NCBI GenBank assembly: GCA_947625385.1
Contig: CANQOB010000002.1
Coordinates: 30,111 to 94,110 of the forward strand
DNA length: 64,000 bases
Direction of reading: 5' to 3'
From: an uncultured Clostridia bacterium
Lineage (GTDB): Bacteria > Bacillota > Clostridia > Christensenellales > Borkfalkiaceae
Shown here: piece by piece, positions 7,917-16,133 of the stretch
Numbering within the stretch: the stretch's first letter is position 1
Layout: each line of letters begins with the position of its first letter
Notes under the pieces: generated by a model
Seen by the model: the letters and a program-made list of their open reading frames with translations, nothing else
The model's database searches: none
What the model was told of the DNA's origin: nothing
Position numbers and translations under genes: made by a program

Positions 7917-7942
7917 ATACCCCGCTTTCGGGGCGTTCAAAC
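7917..7942 (-). promoter_or_regulatory. SigB-type promoter of the partner-switching operon
   Basis: On the minus strand GTTTGA (7942-7937), 14 bases, then GGGTAT (7922-7917). This matches the B. subtilis SigB pattern (GTTT, 12-15 bases, GGGTAT or GGGAAT) rather than the TATAAT type used elsewhere in the window. It starts five bases after the stop of the upstream gene. Confidence 0.65.
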
Positions 7943-7946
7943 GCTT

Positions 7947-8963
7947 TCAGAGCCCGAAATCCCGCATGACGGCGTGCAGCCCTCCCGCCCTTTCGGCGAG
8001 CGTGGAGAGCGCCTCCTGCGGGGCGGCGGGCGGGATCTCTCCCCCCAATGCGCGGATAGCGGCAAAATGCGCCTCGTCGGCGCGCGCGAACCAGTCGAGT
8101 TCGCCGAGAAATTTCCCGCGCAAACGCTCGAACAGAGACGCGCGGCGGGAGATCTCCTCTGCCGTCGGAATGACGAGATCGGCATACCTTACGCCTGCGC
8201 GCGCTGCCCGTGCCCGATAATCGGCGACAGCAAGGCGCGGCTTTCCGCATTCGAAGAAGGCGCGGTAGGCGACAGAGAGCGCACGGTACGCCGCAAGGGA
8301 GCCCGTGGCGCGGGCAAGGACCGCTCCTTCACCGACTTGTCCTCCGCGGCGCAATGCCGCGTTTGCGGCGAGGACGGCGATCGCGCCGAAGGGCGCGGGA
8401 CGCCAGACGCCCATTCCCTCACGGGGCGCCGGGAGCCCCCATGCCGTCAGCACGCCGCGCTCGAACTCCGCGAGGCGGGAGAGAAGAATCTCCCCGTACG
8501 CGGCGGCAAACGAGGGCGCCATGTCCGAAGGGTCGCATACGATTTCGCTCTCGGCGAGGGGGACCGTTCTCTCTTCGCCGTCTATTTTGACCTCTCCCTC
8601 CCGCTCCACGGCGCCGAAGAGAGACGCCTCGGAGGGCAGAACAAGGCAAGCCGCATGCTGCATGGCGGCATAGAAGCGCGCCGCACGCAGCGCGGCGGCG
8701 CCGCCTGCCGCGATGACCGCCCCCACGCCGTCCGGCATGGAGAAGAGCGGGAGCGCGTCGCCGTCGAACAGGACGAACAGCGTCCGCGGCGCCGCCGAGA
8801 CGGCGGAGAGCCGCGCAAGAAGGAAACCGTCCGTCACAATGACCGCCTTGCCCGCCGTCCGGGCGAGAAAGGAGGCGACCGCCGCGCGCGCAGGCGCGAT
8901 TCGGAGGGAATAACTCTGCCCCATAGCGGGTTTTTTCTCGGGTAAGGAATAGGTTTCCGTCAT
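7947..8963 (-). CDS. Iron-ADH/glycerol-1-phosphate dehydrogenase-fold protein (AraM-like)
   Basis: A 338-residue protein with the layout of the dehydroquinate synthase-like superfamily: an N-terminal nucleotide-binding half (VIVTDGFLLARL, then DGVGAVIAAGGAAALRAARF, equivalent to the GGGS segment) and PSEASLFGAV at the position of the usual PTxxS motif, followed by a helical half. The glycine-rich turn is altered (AAGGAAA rather than GGGS), so cofactor use is uncertain. GGGGTGG precedes the ATG at 8963. The gene ends just upstream of the sigma operon promoter and starts 20 bases after the metal exporter gene. The substrate is unknown. Confidence 0.5.
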   Translation of the reverse strand: MTETYSLPEKKPAMGQSYSLRIAPARAAVASFLARTAGKAVIVTDGFLLARLSAVSAAPRTLFVLFDGDALPLFSMPDGVGAVIAAGGAAALRAARFYAAMQHAACLVLPSEASLFGAVEREGEVKIDGEERTVPLAESEIVCDPSDMAPSFAAAYGEILLSRLAEFERGVLTAWGLPAPREGMGVWRPAPFGAIAVLAANAALRRGGQVGEGAVLARATGSLAAYRALSVAYRAFFECGKPRLAVADYRARAARAGVRYADLVIPTAEEISRRASLFERLRGKFLGELDWFARADEAHFAAIRALGGEIPPAAPQEALSTLAERAGGLHAVMRDFGL

Positions 8964-8983
8964 ATTCCACCCCTGATCTCGAT

Positions 8984-9946
8984 TCAGAATAAGAGAGACA
9001 ATGCACTTGCGGCATAGCCCGCCGCGATCGCGAATACAGCCATTCCGAGAAGGATGAACAGCCCTCTCTTCCCCATCCCCCGCTTGAAGAGGACGGGATA
9101 GCCGATTCCGGCGTTGACGATGAGACCCGCAAAGAGTCCGCCGAACCCGATGCCGCCGAGCGCATACACTTCGGCGAGAACGACAGAGGACGCGCAGTTC
9201 GGAATCGCGCCCACCAGCACGCAGACAAGCGGTTGCAGCCAATATCCCGCGCCCCGCATGAAGCCGACGACGTTCTCTTCGCCCAGCCCGAAGAACAAAA
9301 ATCCGAATGCAAGATTGACCGCAAAAACGAACGCAGCCACCTGCAAGGCGTGCAGGAGCGGCGAGACGAGATAGAGCGTCACCTTGCTCTCCTTCTTGTG
9401 CTCGCATGCGGAGAGCTCGTCGCAGGCGCATCCGCCGTGCTCGTGATCTTCGCCGTGTTCGTGTTCCTCATCATGCGCATGACCGTGCCCGTGTTCCTCA
9501 CCGTGCGCATGTTCGCGGTGTTCGGGAAGGGGCGCGGGCTTCCCCTTGACAAGGAGGTCGAGGACATATCCCGCCGCAATGCCGAGCACGAGCTTTCCCG
9601 CAAGCAGTCCCAGCACGGAGAACAATTTCGCATCCCAAGCGAGCGTCGGTTCGAGCAGGAGCACGAGGAGCGCCTCGTCGCTCGTCGCGGCAAAGACGGC
9701 GACCAGCGTGCCCACGGTGATGTGGCGGTACTGATAAAGTTTCGCCGCCATGACGGAGAAACCGCACATGGGGACGAGCCCGAGCGCCGCGCCCAGCGCG
9801 GGTCCCCAACGCCTCGACAGCGCAGAATGGGGTCTGCCCAACGCCGTGTTGTGCTCCATGAGCTCGATGAGGATATACAGGACAAAGAGGAAGGGAAAGA
9901 GTTTCAGCGTATCGAGAAAGGCGTCCCAAAGAACGTCATACCACAT
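8984..9946 (-). CDS. ArsP_2-type heavy-metal/manganese exporter
   Basis: A 320-residue membrane protein with about nine or ten spans in two halves. Each half has a conserved Pro/Cys/Ser loop (LGLVPMCGFSVMAAKLY and VGAIPNCASSVVLAEVY), the hallmark of the putative 10TM heavy-metal exporter family often annotated as a manganese transporter. The central loop (about residues 140-180) is very rich in His, Glu and Asp (AHGEEHGHGHAHDEEHEHGE) and ends in CACDELSAC, a likely metal sensor or buffer. AGGAGGTGG precedes the ATG. The transported ion is inferred. Confidence 0.8.
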   Translation of the reverse strand: MWYDVLWDAFLDTLKLFPFLFVLYILIELMEHNTALGRPHSALSRRWGPALGAALGLVPMCGFSVMAAKLYQYRHITVGTLVAVFAATSDEALLVLLLEPTLAWDAKLFSVLGLLAGKLVLGIAAGYVLDLLVKGKPAPLPEHREHAHGEEHGHGHAHDEEHEHGEDHEHGGCACDELSACEHKKESKVTLYLVSPLLHALQVAAFVFAVNLAFGFLFFGLGEENVVGFMRGAGYWLQPLVCVLVGAIPNCASSVVLAEVYALGGIGFGGLFAGLIVNAGIGYPVLFKRGMGKRGLFILLGMAVFAIAAGYAASALSLLF

Positions 9947-9974
9947 ATTCCCACCTCCTTTTCTGCATTTTTAT

Positions 9975-10001
9975 AGTGAGAGCGCCCCGAGGAGCGCTCT
10001 T
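9975..10001. repeat. GC-rich hairpin in an intergenic spacer
   Basis: GAGCGC and GCGCTC arms around a short loop, with T residues only on the plus side. It lies between the ABC ATPase and the metal exporter. It does not look like an efficient minus-strand terminator, so read-through is likely. Confidence 0.35.
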
Positions 10002-10004
10002 TTG

Positions 10005-11072
10005 TTACTTTTTCTTGCGAATTTTTTGCGGCTTTGCGCGCTCGATCGCCTCGCGCATCTCCTTGGGCGTCGGCGGAAGGAACTCCGCACCCGCCGCAGC
10101 GCCGTCCCGCGTAAGCAGCGTACGCTCCGTCTCCCCGTCGAAGAGCATACAGTGCGAAATATCCAACCCGACGCGCGTGTCGCCCTCGAAGGAAGCGTCC
10201 TCGGGGCGATAGGCGAAGATGACCTCCCGTCCCGTCTCCGTATAGGCGTCGAGGTCGGCAATGCGCCCGCAGAGCGCGCCGAGCGGAATGCGCTCGCCCT
10301 CCGCTTCCACGGCGACGCCGTCCTCTCCTTTTACGAGATGCGCGCCCCGCACGAAGGAAAGCGAACCCACCATGTCCGCGACAAACAGGTTCGCGGGATA
10401 GTCATAGAGGTTTTGCGGCGAGTCGATCTGGAGCAAAAATCCGTCCTTCATGACGCCGATGCGGTCGGCGACCGTCATGGCTTCCACGGGGTCGTCCGTG
10501 GCATAGAGGAAGGTCTTTTTCAAGCGGATATGCAGCCGCAGAATCTCCGCCCGCATGACGGCGCGCAAGCTGTCGTCCAAGCCGCCGAACGGCTCGTCAA
10601 ACAAAAACAGAGCGGGTTCGCGCGCGATGCTCCTGCCGAGCGCGACGCGCTGCCGTTGCAGAGCGGTGAGCTGTTTGGGACGCTTCTGCAAAAATGCGCC
10701 GAGACCGAGAATCGCCGCGACCTCGCGCACGCGCATGTCGACGACTTCCTTGGGCGCCTTGCGCAGTTTCAGCCCGTATCCCATATTGTCATACACCGTC
10801 AGATTGGGATAGAGCGGGCTGTTGGGGAAGATCATGGTCAGATCGCGGTCCTTGGGAGGGACGCCTGCGACCGATTTCCCGCCGAGGAAGATCTCCCCCT
10901 CCGTGGGGTCCTCCAACCCCGCGACCGTCCGAAGTACGGTGGATTTCCCCGCAAGCGACGGTCCGAGCAGGACGAAGAACTCCCCCTCTTCGACCTCGAA
11001 CGATACATCGAAGAGCGCTCGCTCGCCCCCCGTATATACTTTCCCTAACCCGATTGTTTTGACGTATGCCAT
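10005..11072 (-). CDS. MsmX/UgpC-like ABC transporter ATPase with altered catalytic loops
   Basis: A 355-residue protein closely patterned on sugar-importer ATPases, with an ABC domain (residues 1-235) and a C-terminal TOBE-like domain. Walker A (GPSLAGKST) and Walker B (ALFLFDEP) are present. Three other motifs are changed: the Q-loop reads MIFPNSPLYP (Gln to Pro), the signature reads LTALQRQR in place of LSGGQRQR, and the switch-loop His of YVTHDQ is Asp in YATDDP. Hydrolysis may therefore be weak or absent. No permease gene is adjacent, as is usual for orphan MsmX-type ATPases. Start at 11072 from the family N-terminus. Confidence 0.88.
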   Translation of the reverse strand: MAYVKTIGLGKVYTGGERALFDVSFEVEEGEFFVLLGPSLAGKSTVLRTVAGLEDPTEGEIFLGGKSVAGVPPKDRDLTMIFPNSPLYPNLTVYDNMGYGLKLRKAPKEVVDMRVREVAAILGLGAFLQKRPKQLTALQRQRVALGRSIAREPALFLFDEPFGGLDDSLRAVMRAEILRLHIRLKKTFLYATDDPVEAMTVADRIGVMKDGFLLQIDSPQNLYDYPANLFVADMVGSLSFVRGAHLVKGEDGVAVEAEGERIPLGALCGRIADLDAYTETGREVIFAYRPEDASFEGDTRVGLDISHCMLFDGETERTLLTRDGAAAGAEFLPPTPKEMREAIERAKPQKIRKKK

Positions 11073-11143
11073 AGCATGCTCCGTGATCTTTCTTCCATTG
11101 TACACGATTTTGCCGAAAATTTCAACAAAAACGCAGGCTTCGC

Positions 11144-11971
11144 TCAAATTTTCTTGCTTTTCAGAATCTCCGCAAAGATCTCGCCGACGCAATCGGTATC
11201 CGCCTCTTCGATTCTGCCCGCGTCGGCAAGCGCGGCAAGCGCAGGGTCGACGGGAATGCGCGAAAATGCGGGGATATGATAGCGCTCGGCGAGCGATTCC
11301 GCCTTGCTCGCGCCGAAGATCTCATGGGGCTTTCGGCAGTCGGGGCAGACGAAATAGCTCATGTTCTCCGCGATGCCGAGCATGGGGATGTGCAGAAGAT
11401 TCGCCATATTTACGTTCTTTTTGACCACCATTTCCACGAGATTCTGCGGCGTCGTCACGACGACCGCGCCGGAGAGCGGGATGCTCTGGAACACGGACAG
11501 AGGCACGTCGCCCGTTCCGGGCGGCATGTCGATGAACATGATGTCGACGTCCCCCCATACCACGTCCGTCCAGAATTGCAGCACGGCGCCCGCGATGAGC
11601 GTGCCGCGCCAGACGACGGGGTCGTCCTCGTGTTCCAAAAGGTTGTTCATGGAGATGATCTTGATGCCGCTCCTCGTTTGGACAGGCAAAATATTCCCGT
11701 CCGTGCCCGTGGCGAGCCCGACGGCACCGAACGCCTTGGGGATGGAGGGACCCGTGATGTCGGCGTCGAGAACGGCGCAACGAAGCCCCATCGACCGCGC
11801 GCGCACGGCGAGAAGCGAAGTCACGAGGGATTTCCCCACCCCGCCTTTGCCGCTCGTGACGGCGATGACGCGTCCGATTTTCGACCCCTTATGCGGTTTT
11901 TTCAGAAAATCCTTCTTTCCGGATGAACAATCTGCGGAACAAGCCGAGCAATCATGCGAGCAATCTGCCAT
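11144..11971 (-). CDS. Mrp/NBP35-family iron-sulfur carrier ATPase
   Basis: A 275-residue deviant Walker A P-loop ATPase (VIAVTSGKGGVGKSLVTSLLA) involved in Fe-S cluster transfer. The N-terminus is Cys-rich (CSHDCSACSADC), which may bind a cluster as in NBP35-type proteins. FIDMPPGTGDVPLSVFQ and CPDCRKPHEIFG (a CxxC for the bridging cluster) are clear. GGAG precedes the ATG at 11971. It has its own promoter and lies 71 bases from the ABC ATPase start. Confidence 0.93.
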   Translation of the reverse strand: MADCSHDCSACSADCSSGKKDFLKKPHKGSKIGRVIAVTSGKGGVGKSLVTSLLAVRARSMGLRCAVLDADITGPSIPKAFGAVGLATGTDGNILPVQTRSGIKIISMNNLLEHEDDPVVWRGTLIAGAVLQFWTDVVWGDVDIMFIDMPPGTGDVPLSVFQSIPLSGAVVVTTPQNLVEMVVKKNVNMANLLHIPMLGIAENMSYFVCPDCRKPHEIFGASKAESLAERYHIPAFSRIPVDPALAALADAGRIEEADTDCVGEIFAEILKSKKI

Positions 11972-11994
11972 CGTATTTTTCTCCTTACCCGAAT

Positions 11995-12023
11995 ATTGTA
12001 CCATAACCGAGAAAAAATGACAA
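11995..12023 (-). promoter_or_regulatory. Promoter of the Mrp-like ATPase gene
   Basis: On the minus strand TTGTCA (12023-12018), 17 bases, then TACAAT (12000-11995), about 24 bases before the ATG. Confidence 0.75.
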
Positions 12024-12047
12024 GTAAAATAAAACGCCCAAAATCGC

Positions 12048-12076
12048 TTGCAAAAATTTCCGCTTTGGAGTATACT
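12048..12076 (+). promoter_or_regulatory. Promoter of the SRP RNA gene
   Basis: TTGCAA (12048-12053), 17 bases, then TATACT (12071-12076). The expected start is near 12083, matching the 5' end of the SRP RNA fold. Confidence 0.85.
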
Positions 12077-12082
12077 GTTTTT

Positions 12083-12349
12083 TGCTGTGATAGGTGGGGA
12101 GTTAGCGGTGCCCTGTATCTGCAATCCGCTATAGCAGAGCCGAACGCTTTTCTCGGTGCAGTTCATGGGAGGCTGCACACGGTAAGGAACGTTGATCGCA
12201 AGGTCTCATGCAACGTGCGCCCGCGAACCGTGTCAGGGTAGGGATACAGCAGCACTAAACGGTGCCGCGCGTGTGCCATGAGGTAGCTTTGCGGGAGTCA
12301 CCTGCCGTGTTCCCGCTCCGGTGAATCGTAACAAAAAAAGCCCTCACAG
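12083..12349 (+). ncRNA. ffs: Signal recognition particle RNA, large Gram-positive type
   Basis: About 267 bases. The 5' Alu domain carries the conserved blocks GGTGGGGAGTTAGCGGTG and CCTGTATCTGCAATCCGC. The Ffh-binding helix 8 tip appears near 12232-12258 as GTCAGG, GTA, GGGA, TAC, AGCAGCAC, with a GNRA-type GGGA tetraloop. The ends pair (CTGTGA at 12085-12090 with TCACAG at 12344-12349), which sets the boundaries, and a T-run follows. It guides co-translational membrane targeting with Ffh. Confidence 0.93.
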
Positions 12350-12396
12350 TTTTTTTATGCCCAACGATTTTTTTCTTCGCAAAGAAATGTACCCTT

Positions 12397-12419
12397 GCGC
12401 GCGGATTGCGCGCTTTTTT
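12397..12419 (+). terminator. Intrinsic terminator downstream of SRP RNA
   Basis: GCGCGC, a five-base loop, GCGCGC, then six T residues. It backs up the T-run immediately after the SRP RNA at 12350-12356. Confidence 0.8.
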
Positions 12420-12492
12420 GTAAAAGGCGGTATTTTTGCGGAAAAAATCCAAAACGGCGCATGCATCCTTCCCCGACGAACGCTTTATCTCC

Positions 12493-12521
12493 TTGACAAA
12501 GGGCGCGCAGGCTGTTACAAT
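12493..12521 (+). promoter_or_regulatory. Promoter of the ASCH-like gene
   Basis: TTGACA (12493-12498), 17 bases, then TACAAT (12516-12521), about 14 bases before the ATG after the start site. Confidence 0.82.
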
Positions 12522-12541
12522 AAAAAGAAAAGGCGGTTTTT

Positions 12542-13657
12542 ATGAAATACGAAGTCATCTGTTGGGCGTCGTGCACCAACACGCTGTTCCCCAATCATAG
12601 TCCCGTCACCGCTTGCGTGGAGCTCGCCGTAAGAAAGGAGCTCATCGCGCACGGTTACTGCTTCGGCGGAGATGCGCATGAGGATTATTGCCCCGTTTTA
12701 AGCGATGGTACGCTCGTGAGCCTCTCCTGGCGGGGCTGGGGCGGGCTGATGGCGCGGGCGCGCGGCGAGAACGGGGATTACGACTATATGCATTATTACA
12801 TGAATGCACTGATCGACCACGCTCAGCTCAAATATCCTCCGGACGAGTACCCGAAGCCCGATCGCATCGTGCCGAGGCTCACGCTCGCCGAGAAATTCGA
12901 AATGCACTTACGCGATGACATGTTCGACGCCATGGCGCGCGGCACGAAGCGGGTGGAATTCCGCCTCTTCGACGAAAAGCGGAAGGCGATCGACATCGGA
13001 GACTACATCGAATTCCATGGAAAGGGCGGTCGCCTCTTGAAACGGGTCGCCGACCTCTATGCGGACACCGACTTCAAGGAGCTCTTCGAGCAGCTCACAG
13101 ACCGCAGCTACAGGGACGCGTTTACCGCGGAGGACTTCGGCTCCCCCGCCGGAACGGACGCCGCCGCCTTCGACAAGGCGATGTCCGCCATCTACCCTCC
13201 CGAGGCGCAGAAAGACGGCGTGCTCGCCTTTGTGCTCGAGGACGCCGTGCCGCTGTATTCCGTCGCCCTCACCGCGTGGACAGATGAGTGGCTCGACATT
13301 TTGGAACAGTATTTGAGTTATGAAGAGGTCGTGGATCTCCCCTTTTTCACGGACCCCGACGAGACAGGGGAAAAATTGCAAAAGATCGCCCATTTCCCGC
13401 GGTGCTTGGGCGGCTTTCGGCGCTCTGCCGAGGGAGCAAACTTCGATGAGACGGTCGGCGAGGTCTTGAAGGAGCTCTTCGGCAAGGAGGACGCCCTGAA
13501 AGCGCTCGCAAAGCAGGTCGGGCTCGCCTTTGTCCTCGACGTGACTGCCCTCTTCCCGGATTCGCCCCCTGTCGCCCCCGTCCTCGACGCCGACTCCGAG
13601 GAATTTTTGCGGAAGATCAACGCCCATGTGCACATTTCTCCGATCACGCTTCCGTGA
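12542..13657 (+). CDS. ASCH/PUA-like domain protein of unknown function
   Basis: A 371-residue protein in three parts. Residues 1-110 are a Cys/Trp-containing region (WASCTNTLF, SLSWRGWGGLMARA). Residues about 118-210 (MHLRDDMFDAMARGTKRVEF then IDIGDYIEFHG) look like an ASCH-type RNA-binding beta-barrel. Residues 240-371 are an uncharacterised region. ASCH domains are linked to RNA binding or nucleotide handling, but the role here is unknown. It is monocistronic, between its own promoter and a strong terminator. The SD is weak (GGCGG). Confidence 0.75.
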   Translation: MKYEVICWASCTNTLFPNHSPVTACVELAVRKELIAHGYCFGGDAHEDYCPVLSDGTLVSLSWRGWGGLMARARGENGDYDYMHYYMNALIDHAQLKYPPDEYPKPDRIVPRLTLAEKFEMHLRDDMFDAMARGTKRVEFRLFDEKRKAIDIGDYIEFHGKGGRLLKRVADLYADTDFKELFEQLTDRSYRDAFTAEDFGSPAGTDAAAFDKAMSAIYPPEAQKDGVLAFVLEDAVPLYSVALTAWTDEWLDILEQYLSYEEVVDLPFFTDPDETGEKLQKIAHFPRCLGGFRRSAEGANFDETVGEVLKELFGKEDALKALAKQVGLAFVLDVTALFPDSPPVAPVLDADSEEFLRKINAHVHISPITLP

Positions 13658-13681
13658 CTGCGGCAAAAGTTATTTGATAGA

Positions 13682-13719
13682 AAAAATGCAAGGGAGGTTT
13701 TTGCCTCCCTTGCATTTTT
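13682..13719. terminator. Bidirectional intrinsic terminator
   Basis: AAATGCAAGGGAGG pairs with CCTCCCTTGCATTT around TTTTTG, with A and T runs on both sides, between convergent genes. Confidence 0.92.
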
Positions 13720-13724
13720 ACAAT

Positions 13725-14981
13725 TCAATCGATCTCCGCAATGCGGGTGTATTCGCGCAGGGGATACACCCCGTCGTGCGCTTCCCCGACAACCGTGCGC
13801 GAAAGATCTCCCCGCGTCACGCGGACGACTCCCGCGCGGATGAGCAGATCCGCAAGTGCGTCTCGCTCCCCTTCGGCGCAAAGAAGTCCGCAGGTCTGCA
13901 AATATCCCTTCTGCTTTTTGAGGCGGGAGACGATCTCCCTTTGCGGGAGCGCCTTCACCCAGACGTTGCGGAAGGTATAGGAGAGCGTCAGCTCGCGGTC
14001 GGCGTCCACGACCACGGAGACGCCGTCTGCGGAAAATATGCGAACGTGCGCGCCTTCGATTTTGTCACAGAGCAACTCGACGGTATTTCTCCCGCGCATG
14101 GCGGGGTCGGCGGCGCCGAACGCCGTGCTTTCCCGGCGCAGGATTCCGAAAAACCGCGCGGCGAATGCTTCCAGCTCGCCCATATCCTCCGTATCGAGGA
14201 AGATTCCCTGGCACGAGGAACAGAGGAGCTGTTCCGTCGCGCAGATATGGCGTGCAAGCGTGCGCATATCATCCTCGGTGCAGCCCTCCGTCGCATAGGC
14301 GAACGAAAGCTTATGTCCCCACGGAATAATTTTCGTGTCGACCCCGGCAAGGCTTCGCGCCGCGCGCTGGGCGGCGTCCCCGCCCCATACGACCGCGCCG
14401 TCCGCGAGTTTCGCAAGTCTCGTAAGCGTCTCCGTCTCGGTCGAGGGGACGTCAAAGACAAAAATATGATCGGCGAGGAGAGAATCCTCGTCGATGAGAT
14501 CGGAGAGAAGGCGCACGGAGAGTCCCGCGTCCCCTGCGGGAAGTTTGAGAATATTGACGTTCCCCGTGAGCAGACCCTCCACGACGCTGTAAGCGGGCAG
14601 ACCGTCCACATTGCCCGCGGCGATGTGAAACAGAACGCCGAGCGGAACGAGCTTTCTCCGCGTGCCGTTTTGCAGCGGAGGAAGGTTTTCCCAATCCGGA
14701 CCGAGCTCTACCGCACAGCGATAGCGAAGCTGCCCGGGTGAAAAAGCGGCTATCATGTCGCGATAGCGGGATTCGGAAATGCCGAACGCTTCAAGAAGCG
14801 GACGGGCGATTCCGTCGTACTTCCCCGCCAGCGCTTTTTCGTACATGTTTGCGCAGGCGGCGATCACGCGCGGCGGCGTGAGCCGTTCCCCTCCGAGAAG
14901 TAGGGGAAGCTCCTTCTCCAACCTGTCGATGAGTTCGCCCTGCATGCTGTCGGGATACAGCTTCCCCCGATACAAGATCAT
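13725..14981 (-). CDS. LuxC-like acyl-CoA/acyl-protein reductase
   Basis: A 418-residue member of the LuxC family, which reduces an activated fatty acyl group to an aldehyde using NADPH. Seen here: the nucleotide-binding region VPLGVLFHIAAGNVDGLPAY, GNVNILKLPAGD, WGGDAAQRAA, and a candidate acyl-accepting Cys in ATEQLLCSSCQGIFLD. The start overlaps the LuxE-like stop as ATGA, so the two are coupled. No luciferase genes are present, so the aldehyde probably feeds another pathway. Somewhat shorter than marine LuxC (about 480 residues). Confidence 0.85.
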   Translation of the reverse strand: MILYRGKLYPDSMQGELIDRLEKELPLLLGGERLTPPRVIAACANMYEKALAGKYDGIARPLLEAFGISESRYRDMIAAFSPGQLRYRCAVELGPDWENLPPLQNGTRRKLVPLGVLFHIAAGNVDGLPAYSVVEGLLTGNVNILKLPAGDAGLSVRLLSDLIDEDSLLADHIFVFDVPSTETETLTRLAKLADGAVVWGGDAAQRAARSLAGVDTKIIPWGHKLSFAYATEGCTEDDMRTLARHICATEQLLCSSCQGIFLDTEDMGELEAFAARFFGILRRESTAFGAADPAMRGRNTVELLCDKIEGAHVRIFSADGVSVVVDADRELTLSYTFRNVWVKALPQREIVSRLKKQKGYLQTCGLLCAEGERDALADLLIRAGVVRVTRGDLSRTVVGEAHDGVYPLREYTRIAEID

Positions 14982-16093
14982 GGTTTTTCCCCTTTGAGCA
15001 GACTCTCGGCGCCCTGCGCACAGGTGACTACGTCCTTCACGCCGACCCGTCCGAGCAGTTCGAGATAGGGCGAAGAGCAACCGCACGGACAGGGCTCGTC
15101 GTGCAAGATCCCGATGTCGTCGGTGAGCACGCTCGAAACGGGCATGCTCGAAACGGCGGGCGTGAGGAGGTTGACGAGACCCGGCTTGCCGTAGCCGAGG
15201 GGTTCAAGCGTATCCACGTCGCGCACGATGACTCTCGCATAGATAGGAACGTGAAAGTGATGCGCGCGGCAATCGGTATAGAGAATGGGGTGCTCCACCG
15301 CGCCGAAAAATTCGACGATGTGCTTGTCGTCTACGCCGAGCACCTCGAAAGCAAGCCTGTAAAAGTCCTCTTTCTCCACGCGCTCGGCATAGAATTGCTT
15401 CCAGCCGCCGCCGAGACAGATCATCGACCCCTTCGGAAGTTTTACGGAGATTCCCTCCGCCTTCATTTCGCGCAACAAAAAATAGGTATATGCGGGAAAT
15501 CCCATCGTGCGGACGGGCAATTTCCCCGCCGCATACCGCACCAATTTTTCTTTGAGCTTCCCGAGATCGGGACGGAATCCCGTCTCCGTACGCTCCAAGG
15601 CATAGACGCGGGAGACGGCGGGCGCGAGCAAGGTGAAAGCAAAAGCGGATTTCGCGGCGCCCGCGCCGTTTTTCTCGGGGCGGTAGCCGAAGAGAACGTA
15701 GCGCGTGAGCTTCGGCGACCAAAGGCGGTGATACTTTGCGATCTTCACCGCCATTTTCAATTCGCGCCAAAGTGTTTTCCCGTCGAACCCCACGACGGAC
15801 CGCTTCCCGCCCGTGCCGCTCGAGGTCGCCTTGACCGCTAATTTGCTCTCGGGAACGCTGAACGACGCATGACGCTTGAAATACAGCGTGGGCAGGAGCG
15901 GCAGGCGCGCAAGATCCTCCTCCGTCTGTAACTGTCCGCAAGAGAACCCTGCCTCGTCCGAAATTTTCCGGTATGCGGCATTGTGCGCATAGTGAAAGGC
16001 GCAATTTTCACGCATGGCGGCAAGGAACAGCGCTTCGGTCTTTTCCGTCGCATACGGCTTCGGATAGGAAAACAACTTACCCGTTGCGGACAT
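14978..16093 (-). CDS. LuxE-like acyl-protein synthetase
   Basis: A 371-residue member of the LuxE family, related to adenylate-forming enzymes. It would activate a fatty acid with ATP and hand it to the LuxC partner. Visible features include the phosphate loop VKATSSGTGGKRS, LGGGWKQFYAERV, and a C-terminal Cys cluster (HDEPCPCGCSSPYLELLGR) like the CxCG motif of phenylacetate-CoA ligase relatives. GGAGGG precedes the ATG at 16093. It sits 40 bases after the aminopeptidase stop and overlaps luxC-like by four bases. Confidence 0.85.
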   Translation of the reverse strand: MSATGKLFSYPKPYATEKTEALFLAAMRENCAFHYAHNAAYRKISDEAGFSCGQLQTEEDLARLPLLPTLYFKRHASFSVPESKLAVKATSSGTGGKRSVVGFDGKTLWRELKMAVKIAKYHRLWSPKLTRYVLFGYRPEKNGAGAAKSAFAFTLLAPAVSRVYALERTETGFRPDLGKLKEKLVRYAAGKLPVRTMGFPAYTYFLLREMKAEGISVKLPKGSMICLGGGWKQFYAERVEKEDFYRLAFEVLGVDDKHIVEFFGAVEHPILYTDCRAHHFHVPIYARVIVRDVDTLEPLGYGKPGLVNLLTPAVSSMPVSSVLTDDIGILHDEPCPCGCSSPYLELLGRVGVKDVVTCAQGAESLLKGEKP

Positions 16094-16133
16094 GCTACCC
16101 TCCTTTTTCGTCGTTCCCCGTGCAACCGTAAAG

